NCBI GenBank assembly: GCA_017619795.1
Contig: JAFZRP010000123.1
Location: 1 to 64,000 of the forward strand
Direction of reading: 5' to 3'
Source: Treponema sp.
Lineage (GTDB): Bacteria; Spirochaetota; Spirochaetia; Treponematales; Treponemataceae
Length of the DNA stretch: 64,000 nt
Positions 55,387 through 62,770 of the stretch are shown piece after piece; the first letter of the stretch is position 1; every line of letters starts with the position of its first letter. The translations under genes were made by a program, and so were the position numbers. The notes beneath the pieces are model-generated. The model was not told the DNA's origin and did not search any database. It saw only the letters and a list, made by a program, of their open reading frames with translations.

Positions 55387-55408
55387 TGGGTACATATACC
55401 AATACCCA
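55387..55408 (-). promoter_or_regulatory. Operator-like repeats upstream of the isomerase gene
   Basis: TGGGTA-CATA-TACCAA, a 6-4-6 inverted repeat with one mismatch, is followed directly by a third half-site, TACCCA. It lies about 40-60 bases upstream of the start codon. Repeated half-sites suggest a sugar-responsive regulator, not identified here. Confidence 0.45.
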
Positions 55409-55499
55409 CAAATTCTAACTTATTCCTAAGCAATGTCAAGTTATATTTTTCTTATTTTTTCTTATATTAATGCTTTTTTATCGATAATTTCCCGCTAAA

Positions 55500-56195
55500 T
55501 TATACAAAAGCGAGGCTCATTGCAAACAAAAGCTGCGCAACATAGTACAGAACAAGGCTTATTACACGGGAGGTGTAGCATTTTTTCTGTCCGAAGTTAT
55601 TCATTATAAGAAGAATGTCGCTTGCGGCAAAAAGTATGGAACCAATACCGTAAAAACATGGTGCTATAGTTGCTTCACTGTAACCGATAAGGGCAGCAAT
55701 CATATTTCCAACGGCAATGCTTGTCATTATAAAAAGCATTGTGATGTAGACAAGTCCGAAAATCTTATAAATCAGCTTTAAGTCGTGCAGAATCTGGTAC
55801 ATAATATAAAGCACAATGTATGCCGCAATCACACCGCAGACAATACAGAGCGTAAGTCTTTGCGCGTAATAAACAAGTCCTACAAGATAAAAAACGTGTC
55901 CCAAAAAGAAGAACGCAGTTCCGGAAAGGAAGGAAAGGTGCTTGTGCTTTTCAAAAGCAAACCTGAAGTTTATAACAACATCGCCAATTCCATCCAGAAT
56001 AAGTCCGGTGATAATGAACATACCAAAGGCTCGGTTCTGACTCTTTTGCAGGCAGATAAAACCAAGGATTATAAACATAAGAGAAGCTAAGCCCTTAAAT
56101 ACGAGCGAAAGCTTCATCATCCCTTTTTTTTCTACAATAAGAAAGATAATCTGAATTAAAACGCACAAGGCACAAAGCAAAAAATAAAGTCCCAC
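55500..56195 (-). CDS. YhhN-family membrane protein (lysoplasmalogenase-like)
   Basis: The 231-residue, eight-helix protein shows YhhN/TMEM86 landmarks: GLILDGIGDVVI, SGTAFFFLGHVFYL, GSILFAASDILLIMNNF and YYVAQLLFAMSL. Characterised members hydrolyse the vinyl-ether bond of lysoplasmalogen. The start is GTG, overlapping the stop of the glycosyltransferase gene by one base (TA-GTG), so translation is coupled. Spirochaetes and other anaerobes contain plasmalogens, which fits a lipid role for the operon. Confidence 0.82.
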   Translation of the reverse strand: MGLYFLLCALCVLIQIIFLIVEKKGMMKLSLVFKGLASLMFIILGFICLQKSQNRAFGMFIITGLILDGIGDVVINFRFAFEKHKHLSFLSGTAFFFLGHVFYLVGLVYYAQRLTLCIVCGVIAAYIVLYIMYQILHDLKLIYKIFGLVYITMLFIMTSIAVGNMIAALIGYSEATIAPCFYGIGSILFAASDILLIMNNFGQKKCYTSRVISLVLYYVAQLLFAMSLAFV

Positions 56196-57331
56196 TAGTT
56201 ACCCGCCTTTTTTATGTAATCAACAATCTGTTTTGCAGAGTTTTCGCAGCGATATTTTTTCTGAGCTTCAATAATCTGATTGCGTAAGAAATCATCGTGC
56301 ATGAGCGTTACTGCAAGTCTTCCTGCATCGGCTGGAGTATTTGCACACAAGGAAAGATGATGTTCTGTGAAGAACTGAACGTTTTCGCTTTCGCAGCCAG
56401 GAATTGGTGAAGTGTGAATTATTGGAATGCCCTTCACAAGTGCTTCTGTGCTTGAAAGTCCGCCCGGTTTTGTAAGAAGAAGGTCGCAGGCAGACATATA
56501 AAGAGGAACTTCTTTTGTAAAGCCAAGAAGAACAAGTCTTTCCTCGCCAGCAAACTCCCGTTCAAACTCTTTGTACATTTCTTCGTTGTTTCCGGTAATT
56601 GCTACAACGCGAGTATGAGAGTTTCCGTGCTCAAAAATGTATTTTGCAATATCAATTGTATCGCCAAAGCCCATGCTGCCGCTCATCAAAAGGTAAGCTT
56701 CATCATCATCAGCAAATCCAAGCTGTTTTCGCGCTTCTGCCTTGCTGCTGACCGAACTATTTACAACCGACTGCGAAACAGGAATGCCAGCTGGAACTAT
56801 TTTGCTTTCTGGAATACCGTGTTCAAGGTAAGTAAAAAGACTGTCCGGATGTGCAGAAAAAATTACATCTGGAGTTGTTTCTTCGAGCATAGGGCAGATG
56901 TAATAATCTGTTGCAACAAAATAAAACTTCTGCTTTAAGTCGTGACGGCGTTTAAGGTGAGTCATTGCTTCTGCCGGGAAAATATGAACACAGATAACTG
57001 CGTCGAAATTGTTCTTTAAAATATGATCTTCCAGCGCATCTGCATAAACCTTGTTTACAAGATAAACCGGCGAGCGCAGTTTATCGCTCACAGTATTATT
57101 AATCTGGCCAAGCTTACTGCCCATTTTGTAGATTTCGCCAAAAAGCTTAGGTGTCTTTTTTACCATTTCTATGTAAGAGTCGCACACCAGGTCGGAAGCA
57201 AACTGACCGCCAAAGGAAAGCGCATCCTTTACTTCGCATTCATCGCCCTGTAAATCAAAAACCTCTTTAATAGATTTTGCAGCCGTATTATGACCGCCCC
57301 CTGTATTACAGGATAAAATAAGTACCTTCAT
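56195..57331 (-). CDS. MGDG synthase-like glycosyltransferase (UgtP/MurG-type fold)
   Basis: The 378-residue protein begins with the glycolipid-synthase loop LILSCNTGGGHNTAAKSI and has an N-terminal domain of the MGDG-synthase family (HIFPAEAMTHLKRRH, ATDYYICPMLEET). The C-terminal nucleotide-sugar site is LLMSGSMGFGDT and TKPGGLSSTEALVKGIPII. It would add a sugar from UDP-sugar to diacylglycerol at the membrane, making glycolipid. It lies 16 bases after the PrsW-like gene and overlaps the YhhN gene, giving a three-gene envelope-lipid operon. Confidence 0.85.
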   Translation of the reverse strand: MKVLILSCNTGGGHNTAAKSIKEVFDLQGDECEVKDALSFGGQFASDLVCDSYIEMVKKTPKLFGEIYKMGSKLGQINNTVSDKLRSPVYLVNKVYADALEDHILKNNFDAVICVHIFPAEAMTHLKRRHDLKQKFYFVATDYYICPMLEETTPDVIFSAHPDSLFTYLEHGIPESKIVPAGIPVSQSVVNSSVSSKAEARKQLGFADDDEAYLLMSGSMGFGDTIDIAKYIFEHGNSHTRVVAITGNNEEMYKEFEREFAGEERLVLLGFTKEVPLYMSACDLLLTKPGGLSSTEALVKGIPIIHTSPIPGCESENVQFFTEHHLSLCANTPADAGRLAVTLMHDDFLRNQIIEAQKKYRCENSAKQIVDYIKKAGN

Positions 57332-57347
57332 CGTCTACCTTCTAAAA

Positions 57348-58100
57348 TTATTCGTTAAGCTCTTCTCCTGATTGTGGGTCTACTTTTTTTACAACACCAA
57401 GCGGTTTGTCGTGCTTGTATTCGTGTTTGATAATGAGTAAGGCTATAATATCAATAATAATAACAAAAAGTATAAAAATGAAAGAAAAATCTTCCTGAAG
57501 ATTCTCATCCAGCAGGAAATCGTAGATGCCGTGGATAATTGTCGGAACAAGCAGAGCCTTAAACTTAAAGCGTTTTACTCTTGCCGGCTGATTATTACAC
57601 AGAGCTTCCTTTGCGCGGCTAAGATAAAGGCCCATAAATACGCTGAACGTTGTATGACCCGGAATTGCAAAAAGTGCGCGGCCAAGAGAAATGTCTGTTC
57701 CAAATTGAATAAGATAAAGAACATTTTCCAGAGCGGCAAAACCAAGAGAAGCGGCGGCAGCATAAACAATTCCGTCATAGCGGTAATCGAAGTTGTCGTT
57801 CTTCCATATAAAAAGCATTATTACAATATATTTTGCAAGCTCTTCTATAAGTGCAACACCTACAATATTGTCCATTGCTATAAGTTGCACAGAGCCTTCT
57901 TCAAAGAAAAACTTAAGGATAACTTCCATAACGCTTTCTATTCCTGCGCACGGAAGCGAAAGAATTGCACCCCAGATAAGGGTTTTTAATACCAGTCCAA
58001 AGGGCTCTTTTTCTACTTTATCCTTTTTGTAGATATAAAAGATGATTAAAATAACAGGAAGAAGTGCCGGAACTAAAACCGCATACAAGGAACTACTCAT
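57348..58100 (-). CDS. PrsW-family intramembrane metalloprotease
   Basis: The product is 250 residues from ATG 58100 (GGAG 8 bases upstream; the longer frame from 58133 lacks a ribosome site). About eight membrane helices are present. The family's motifs are all here: EELAKY (metal-site Glu-Glu), GFAALENVLY, HTTFSVFMG and HGIYDFLLD. PrsW cuts anti-sigma factors in Bacillus; many bacterial members are of unknown target. First gene of the operon with the glycosyltransferase and YhhN genes; it may sense envelope stress, though no sigma factor is nearby. Confidence 0.85.
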   Translation of the reverse strand: MSSSLYAVLVPALLPVILIIFYIYKKDKVEKEPFGLVLKTLIWGAILSLPCAGIESVMEVILKFFFEEGSVQLIAMDNIVGVALIEELAKYIVIMLFIWKNDNFDYRYDGIVYAAAASLGFAALENVLYLIQFGTDISLGRALFAIPGHTTFSVFMGLYLSRAKEALCNNQPARVKRFKFKALLVPTIIHGIYDFLLDENLQEDFSFIFILFVIIIDIIALLIIKHEYKHDKPLGVVKKVDPQSGEELNE

Positions 58101-58185
58101 TTTAGAATCTCCAAAAAAGCTATTTTTATACAATTTTACTGTATATCAATTCATTCCGCAAAGGAAAAATATATGATATAAGTTA

Positions 58186-58224
58186 TTCGACCACTAAATT
58201 GAGTGGATACAATGTAAACGAGGT
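58186..58224 (+). promoter_or_regulatory. GH5 gene promoter with operator between -35 and -10
   Basis: TTCGAC (58186-58191) and TACAAT (58208-58213) flank a 16-bp near-perfect palindrome, CCACTAAATTGAGTGG (58191-58206; symmetric CCACTxAATTxAGTGG). The GAGG ribosome site follows at about 58220. This is a classic repressor position. Confidence 0.55.
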
Positions 58225-58229
58225 AAATT

Positions 58230-59261
58230 ATGAAGCAATTTTCAGGTTATATGCATGGAGTAAATCTTGGCGGCTGGCTTTCCCAGTGTAATTACAAAAA
58301 GGAACATCTTGATTCTTTTATTCTCGAAGATGATATAAAAACAATTGCAAGCTGGAATCTGGACCATGTTCGTCTGCCGGTTGACTATAATCTTTTTCAG
58401 GCTGAGGATGGCTCACTTATAGAAAGCGGCTTTGCTTATGTTCAAAACTGCATAAACTGGTGCCGTAAGTACAACCTTAATATGATTCTGGACTTACACA
58501 AAACAGCCGGCTTTTCTTTTGATAAGAAGGAAAAGGAAATCGGACTTTTTGATGACCCTGAATTACAGAACAAGTACTATTCTCTTTGGGAAGAATTTGC
58601 ACGCCGCTATTCAAAATACGAAAATATGATGTGTTTTGAGCTTTTGAACGAGGTTACAGACCAGAGCTACAGCAAAAAATGGAATGCAATTGCAAAAAGC
58701 TGTATTGAGCATATCCGAAAAATTGCACCTACAATCAAAATCCTTGTAGGAAGCTACTGGAACAACAGCATTTCTTCTGTAAAGGATCTTGATCCACCTT
58801 ATGACGAGAACATTGTTTACAATTTCCACTGCTACGAACCGCTTGTATTTACTCATCAGGGAGCAGGTTGGGTTAGCCCAAATATGGACAGAGATTTCCG
58901 TTTTGCTTTTGATTCAACTTATGCAGAGTATACAGAAGCTACAAAAAAGAAGATTGCAGAAATGAACGTAACCTTTGGTTCTTTTCCACAGAATGCAACA
59001 CCAGATGCTGTTTATTTTGAAACTCTTTTTGCTGAAGCACTTAAAATTGCAGAAGAGAGAAACGTTCTACTTTATTGCGGCGAATATGGCGTTATAGAAA
59101 AAGCAACTCCTGAAGACACAGTAAAATGGTACAAAATAATTACTTCTGTTTTCAATAAATATGGAATTGGACGAGCTGCCTGGACCTACAAACGAATGGA
59201 CTTTGGTCTTTCAGATTCCCGTCTGGACGCCTGCAGACAGGAGCTTCTTAAAGTTCTGTAA
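58230..59261 (+). CDS. Glycoside hydrolase family 5 glucanase, cytoplasmic
   Basis: The 343-residue TIM-barrel enzyme has the GH5 landmarks VNLGGWLSQ, HVRLPVDYN, MILDLHK, FELLNEV with acid/base Glu141, NFHCYEP (His200) and LLYCGEYGV with nucleophile Glu285, then AAWTYKRMDFGL. There is no signal peptide or binding module, so it probably acts on imported oligosaccharides in the cytoplasm. Substrate could be beta-1,4- or beta-1,3-glucan oligosaccharides. Controlled by a palindromic promoter, suggesting sugar induction. Confidence 0.88.
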   Translation: MKQFSGYMHGVNLGGWLSQCNYKKEHLDSFILEDDIKTIASWNLDHVRLPVDYNLFQAEDGSLIESGFAYVQNCINWCRKYNLNMILDLHKTAGFSFDKKEKEIGLFDDPELQNKYYSLWEEFARRYSKYENMMCFELLNEVTDQSYSKKWNAIAKSCIEHIRKIAPTIKILVGSYWNNSISSVKDLDPPYDENIVYNFHCYEPLVFTHQGAGWVSPNMDRDFRFAFDSTYAEYTEATKKKIAEMNVTFGSFPQNATPDAVYFETLFAEALKIAEERNVLLYCGEYGVIEKATPEDTVKWYKIITSVFNKYGIGRAAWTYKRMDFGLSDSRLDACRQELLKVL

Positions 59262-59276
59262 ATAAAGACGATTTGT

Positions 59277-59301
59277 GATTTTCGGGCTTGTCCCGAAAAT
59301 C
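59277..59301 (+). terminator. Conserved CTTG-loop hairpin (copy 5)
   Basis: The sequence is GATTTTCGGG-CTTGT-CCCGAAAATC, a perfect 10-bp stem, 15 bases after the GH5 stop and followed by TATTTTATA. The outer stem differs from the other four copies (TTTT instead of TTGT) with compensating changes on the other arm. Confidence 0.8.
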
Positions 59302-59368
59302 TATTTTATAAATTGCGTAAATTAGTGTATAATTACAGTATTCTAAGTTATAACTAATGGAGCAAAGA

Positions 59369-59749
59369 ATGAAAAAAAATCGTTTTAACGTACTCTTAAC
59401 CGTATTCGTTACTCTTTTTATTATTGCAGGTTTTTCAGCTTTATTTACCAGTTGTTTAGACAGCTTGAATGGAGAGGAAAAAAACTCCTTTGTTGCATTA
59501 GAAATAACATCAGAACCTAATAAAACTTCTTATACTAAAGGCGAAACTCTTGATTTAACAGGACTTACTGTTCAGACTGTTGACGCAAATGGAAATAGAA
59601 GCATTTGTAATGATTACACAACAACCCCAGCTGCAGGCGAAGTTCTTAATACAACAGGCTGGCAAGAGGTTGTTGTAGAAAAGGTTATTAAAATGAACAG
59701 AGGCATAAAACGCTATAAAGATACCTTTAGTATACAGGTAAGCAACTAA
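59369..59749 (+). CDS. Small lipoprotein with bacterial Ig-like domain
   Basis: The product is 126 residues from ATG 59369, where GGAG lies 6 bases upstream; the upstream in-frame ATG at 59357 overlaps that ribosome site. The signal peptide ends in the spirochaetal lipobox LFTSC. The mature part (EITSEPNKTSYTKGETLDLTGLTV, landmark SYTKGETLDLTGLTV) fits a bacterial Ig-like fold with the common Y-x-x-G-E-x-L-D-L-x-G-L motif. TATAAT is at 59328-59333. Likely exposed at the cell surface or periplasm; role unknown. Confidence 0.78.
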   Translation: MKKNRFNVLLTVFVTLFIIAGFSALFTSCLDSLNGEEKNSFVALEITSEPNKTSYTKGETLDLTGLTVQTVDANGNRSICNDYTTTPAAGEVLNTTGWQEVVVEKVIKMNRGIKRYKDTFSIQVSN

Positions 59750-59750
59750 C

Positions 59751-61037
59751 CTAGAACGTAATTATCTCTTCGTACACCTGAATCGCAAACTGGTCAGTCA
59801 TACCGGAAATGTACTCAATTATACATTTTGTAAACGAATCATTATCTGTAACATCAAAAACCTGCGGAATGTTGTAGCGCAGAATTGCTTTTTTATCTAC
59901 AAAGCTGTGTTTTTCTACAGAGAAAGGATGATAGTTTGAATAACGGATAAGCCAGTCTTCAAATGTAGAACAAAGCTTTGGATAGATTTTAAGCACCTGC
60001 GGGATTCTGCCGTTTTTTGCATAAACTTGAGTTTTCTGCAGCGTCCTGAACAGTGTATTTATGATATTTTCTGCATAAATTGCAAACTCGCCAAGTCTCC
60101 AGTGATTGTAGATGTTTGCAAAATTGAACTTTTTAAGCTCCAGAATAAACCTAAAATATTCATCAGAAAACGAAAGACCTTTTTCCGGAGTGGACTGTTC
60201 GCAAAGATCAATAATCAGATCGTTTATAAGAACTGTAGTGTTTACGGCTTTTCCACTTCTTAGGGCATGGGCACCTTTTTTTTCAAAACCAAGCGTTGAA
60301 CCAACAATTTCGCGTAGCTGTCGGTAAGAAGACATATCCAGAATATGATAAGCCCGCGCATCCTCAATATCTCTTCCAAGATACGCAATTTTATCTGCAA
60401 TTTTTACAATACAGCCTTCCCAGGTAAACGGCTGTGTAAGTCCTGGACGTTTGATTGAATACAAATCTATAGCTTCTTCACGAGGCTTTACACCCTGCTG
60501 GTCAATTTCACCGCAATGGCAGATTAAACCATCACGAACACCATAAGTAAGGTTGAGCGGCTGCTGTATTCCGTTAGGATCCTGAAGCGTTTCAATGTAA
60601 TCTGCAAAAAAGAGGCTGTTCCGTTCGTGCCAGAACTTTTTTGGTGCGTTTGCTCCTTCCTTCTGCTCTAAAAGCTTGTTCAAGCAGTTTTCCCCGTGAT
60701 GTCCAAAAGGCGCATGCCCAATATCGTGGCCGAGTGCAATTGCCGAAGTAAGCTGGTCATTTAAGCCAAGATATTTTGCAATTGTAGAAGCCACCGAAGC
60801 AACATGACTCACATGCTCCATTCTTGTACATATATGGTCATTGTGCGGCGCAAAAAAAACCTGCGTTTTATGCTTAAGTCGTCTGTAAGCCTCGCAATGA
60901 AGGATTCTAGTATAATCTCTCTCAAACTCCGACCTTATATCGTTATTTCGTGAATAAATTGGCGTTTCCCTATGGATTGCATCCTTCCACTTAGGTGAGT
61001 TTTCGTTACAACACTGGTTTATAAAGGCATTTTTCAT
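59751..61037 (-). CDS. dgt: dGTP triphosphohydrolase (dGTPase-like, HD domain)
   Basis: This would split dGTP into deoxyguanosine and tripolyphosphate. The 428-residue protein has the family start RSEFERDYTRILHCEAYRRL (landmark DYTRILHCEAYRRLKHKTQV), HD metal ligands His75/His78 (TRMEHVSHV) and His104-Asp105 (GHDIGHAPFGHHGE), CHCGEIDQ, and VKIADKIAYLGRDIEDA with the final Asp. It is of the shorter, non-E. coli type. No ribosome site: TATTAT ends 7 bases before the ATG. Convergent with the lipoprotein gene. Confidence 0.88.
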   Translation of the reverse strand: MKNAFINQCCNENSPKWKDAIHRETPIYSRNNDIRSEFERDYTRILHCEAYRRLKHKTQVFFAPHNDHICTRMEHVSHVASVASTIAKYLGLNDQLTSAIALGHDIGHAPFGHHGENCLNKLLEQKEGANAPKKFWHERNSLFFADYIETLQDPNGIQQPLNLTYGVRDGLICHCGEIDQQGVKPREEAIDLYSIKRPGLTQPFTWEGCIVKIADKIAYLGRDIEDARAYHILDMSSYRQLREIVGSTLGFEKKGAHALRSGKAVNTTVLINDLIIDLCEQSTPEKGLSFSDEYFRFILELKKFNFANIYNHWRLGEFAIYAENIINTLFRTLQKTQVYAKNGRIPQVLKIYPKLCSTFEDWLIRYSNYHPFSVEKHSFVDKKAILRYNIPQVFDVTDNDSFTKCIIEYISGMTDQFAIQVYEEIITF

Positions 61038-61074
61038 AACTAATATAATACTATGGAAATGTTTTTTTTTCTAA
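61038..61074 (-). promoter_or_regulatory. dGTPase promoter, leaderless geometry
   Basis: On the minus strand TTAGAA (61069-61074), an 18-bp spacer and TATTAT (61045-61050) are followed by ATTAGTT and the ATG. Confidence 0.5.
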
Positions 61075-61117
61075 TCTTTATTTTTCCATTACCGATATAT
61101 TTAGTGAGGTAAAAAAT

Positions 61118-61486
61118 ATGACTTCTAATATCGGGAACATTAACGCTTTCTCTTACAGCAGCATGGTTTCATCGGCTGGGAAACTGTACGTTCCTGTAAG
61201 CAGATCAGCATTACTTTATTCTCACTTTGACCATGTTTCTGGAGTAGTTGCTGGTTCTGGCCAGAACGGAGTTTCCATAAGCAAAATAAGAATTTTAAAC
61301 TCTATTATTGAAAGACTTTCTTCAATTAAAAATGAGCCGAAAGAGTCAATTACTGACATTTCTGAGGAGCAGGCAGACGCTTTGATTAAGGTTTATCAGC
61401 AGCAGATGCAGCAGGCTCTTCAAAATCCTTATATTTTGAATGGTGCTCAGCCAATGGCCGGAGATTTATTCTCTTTCACAGCCTAA
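61118..61486 (+). CDS. Hypothetical 122-aa protein
   Basis: I do not recognise this protein. It has no signal peptide or membrane segment. The N-terminal half is Ser/Gly-rich (FSYSSMVSSAGKLYVPVSRSALLYS), and the C-terminal half is helical with KEYQQ-like residues (ALIKVYQQQMQQALQNPYIL). The start has a good GAGGT site. It stands alone between dgt (divergent) and the solute-binding lipoprotein gene, whose 3' end is only 3 bases away. Codon use is like its neighbours, so it is a credible gene. Confidence 0.7.
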   Translation: MTSNIGNINAFSYSSMVSSAGKLYVPVSRSALLYSHFDHVSGVVAGSGQNGVSISKIRILNSIIERLSSIKNEPKESITDISEEQADALIKVYQQQMQQALQNPYILNGAQPMAGDLFSFTA

Positions 61487-61489
61487 ATC

Positions 61490-62767
61490 TTAATCAAACA
61501 CCTTTTTACGCCACTCTTTCTCAAGCTCCTGCAGCGAAATTGTGCTATTGCCTTCGGCACCAGTTGCTCCAACAACCTTCTGCTTAATGTACGGCTCAAT
61601 TACAGTGTTTTTGTAGCTTTCCCAGCGTGCAGGAAGATTCTGCGAAACCTTTAGCAGGTTCTCTGGCGGAAGATTTGTAAAAAGCTGTGTGTAATAGGCT
61701 GGAAGAATGTGTTCGGTAATGTCGCGGATAGAAGAAAAACCACCGGAAATGCCGAATTGCTCTGTATTAAGTGTAAGCCTGGTTTTTCTTTGCAGGATTT
61801 TTTGCTGAGTTTCTGAATCAAAAAACCATTGGATGAACTCAGTTGCTCCCGGCTGGTTAGGGCTGTCCTTGTATATTCCGAGCATATTAAATGAATCTTC
61901 TACCGGAATAAACTGTCCGTCGGAAATCCAGCGGTAATCAATATCAATATCCTGATTTTTAAGTGTCTTAAAAAGACTGTCGCTTGTTGTGTAGGCAAAA
62001 AGTGTTCTTCCGGAAGTAACCTGTCTGTAATCCGGCATAAACAGATACTTAAAGGTAAAATCTTGTTCTGCCTGAGCCGAAGTGTTTTCTGTGGTTACCC
62101 AGTCGGTAAGCTGTTCAATTGTATAATTAAGCTTAGCATCATTCCAGACAATCTGTCCTTTTTCATCGCGGAAGTTTACACCGTAAAGCTTTGTAGTAAG
62201 ATAAAGAAAATCGCTGTTTCCAAGCGGAGTAAAGCCCATTCTTGTGTAAGTTCCGTTTTTCTTTTTCTTATTAAAGGATGATGATATTGTCCTGATTTGT
62301 TCGAGGTTGAGCGTGTAATTATCAGTAATTAAATCTTTATTTTCCGAAGAAAAGATGATTGCAGGAAGATTAAAGCTAACCGGCAGCAGATACTGTGACC
62401 TTTCCTGCTTGCCCGCCTGCAAAAGCTGAGGATAAAACACAGAGGTTGTAAGCACTTTTCGGTCAAAAAGATAATTCAAATCCTTAAAATATTTGATTGT
62501 GTTATCTGTTCTGAGCCAGGAGCCAACAATAATATCCGGCTTAAGCTCGTCCTTTGCTGCAGGAAGCGAAGCCGCCGGATTTTCTTTATAAACGAGAACT
62601 GCGTTTGAATCCTTGTGGGTGCTGTTAAAAAACTCTATGTACTGAGCAAACTCGCTGCAGTTTGTCCAGATTACAATTCTTCCAGGTTTTTCTTCCTTAC
62701 AGCTGGAAAACAAAAGAAAGAATGAAAGAAAAATCAGAAGAATTAGAAGATTAGATTTTTTGTTCAC
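61490..62767 (-). CDS. Extracellular solute-binding lipoprotein
   Basis: The 425-residue protein has a lipoprotein signal ending LLFSSC and the fold pattern of type-1 sugar/oligosaccharide-binding proteins (RIVIWTNCSEFAQYIEFFN at the start, KPDIIVGSWLR, EFIQWFFDSETQQKIL). The start is GTG at 62767, just 3 bases after the aminotransferase stop; a GGAG lies 11 bases upstream. No ABC permease genes follow within the window (downstream is a convergent gene), so its transporter partner, if any, lies elsewhere. Substrate not assignable. Confidence 0.8.
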   Translation of the reverse strand: MNKKSNLLILLIFLSFFLLFSSCKEEKPGRIVIWTNCSEFAQYIEFFNSTHKDSNAVLVYKENPAASLPAAKDELKPDIIVGSWLRTDNTIKYFKDLNYLFDRKVLTTSVFYPQLLQAGKQERSQYLLPVSFNLPAIIFSSENKDLITDNYTLNLEQIRTISSSFNKKKKNGTYTRMGFTPLGNSDFLYLTTKLYGVNFRDEKGQIVWNDAKLNYTIEQLTDWVTTENTSAQAEQDFTFKYLFMPDYRQVTSGRTLFAYTTSDSLFKTLKNQDIDIDYRWISDGQFIPVEDSFNMLGIYKDSPNQPGATEFIQWFFDSETQQKILQRKTRLTLNTEQFGISGGFSSIRDITEHILPAYYTQLFTNLPPENLLKVSQNLPARWESYKNTVIEPYIKQKVVGATGAEGNSTISLQELEKEWRKKVFD

Positions 62768-62770
62768 AAA

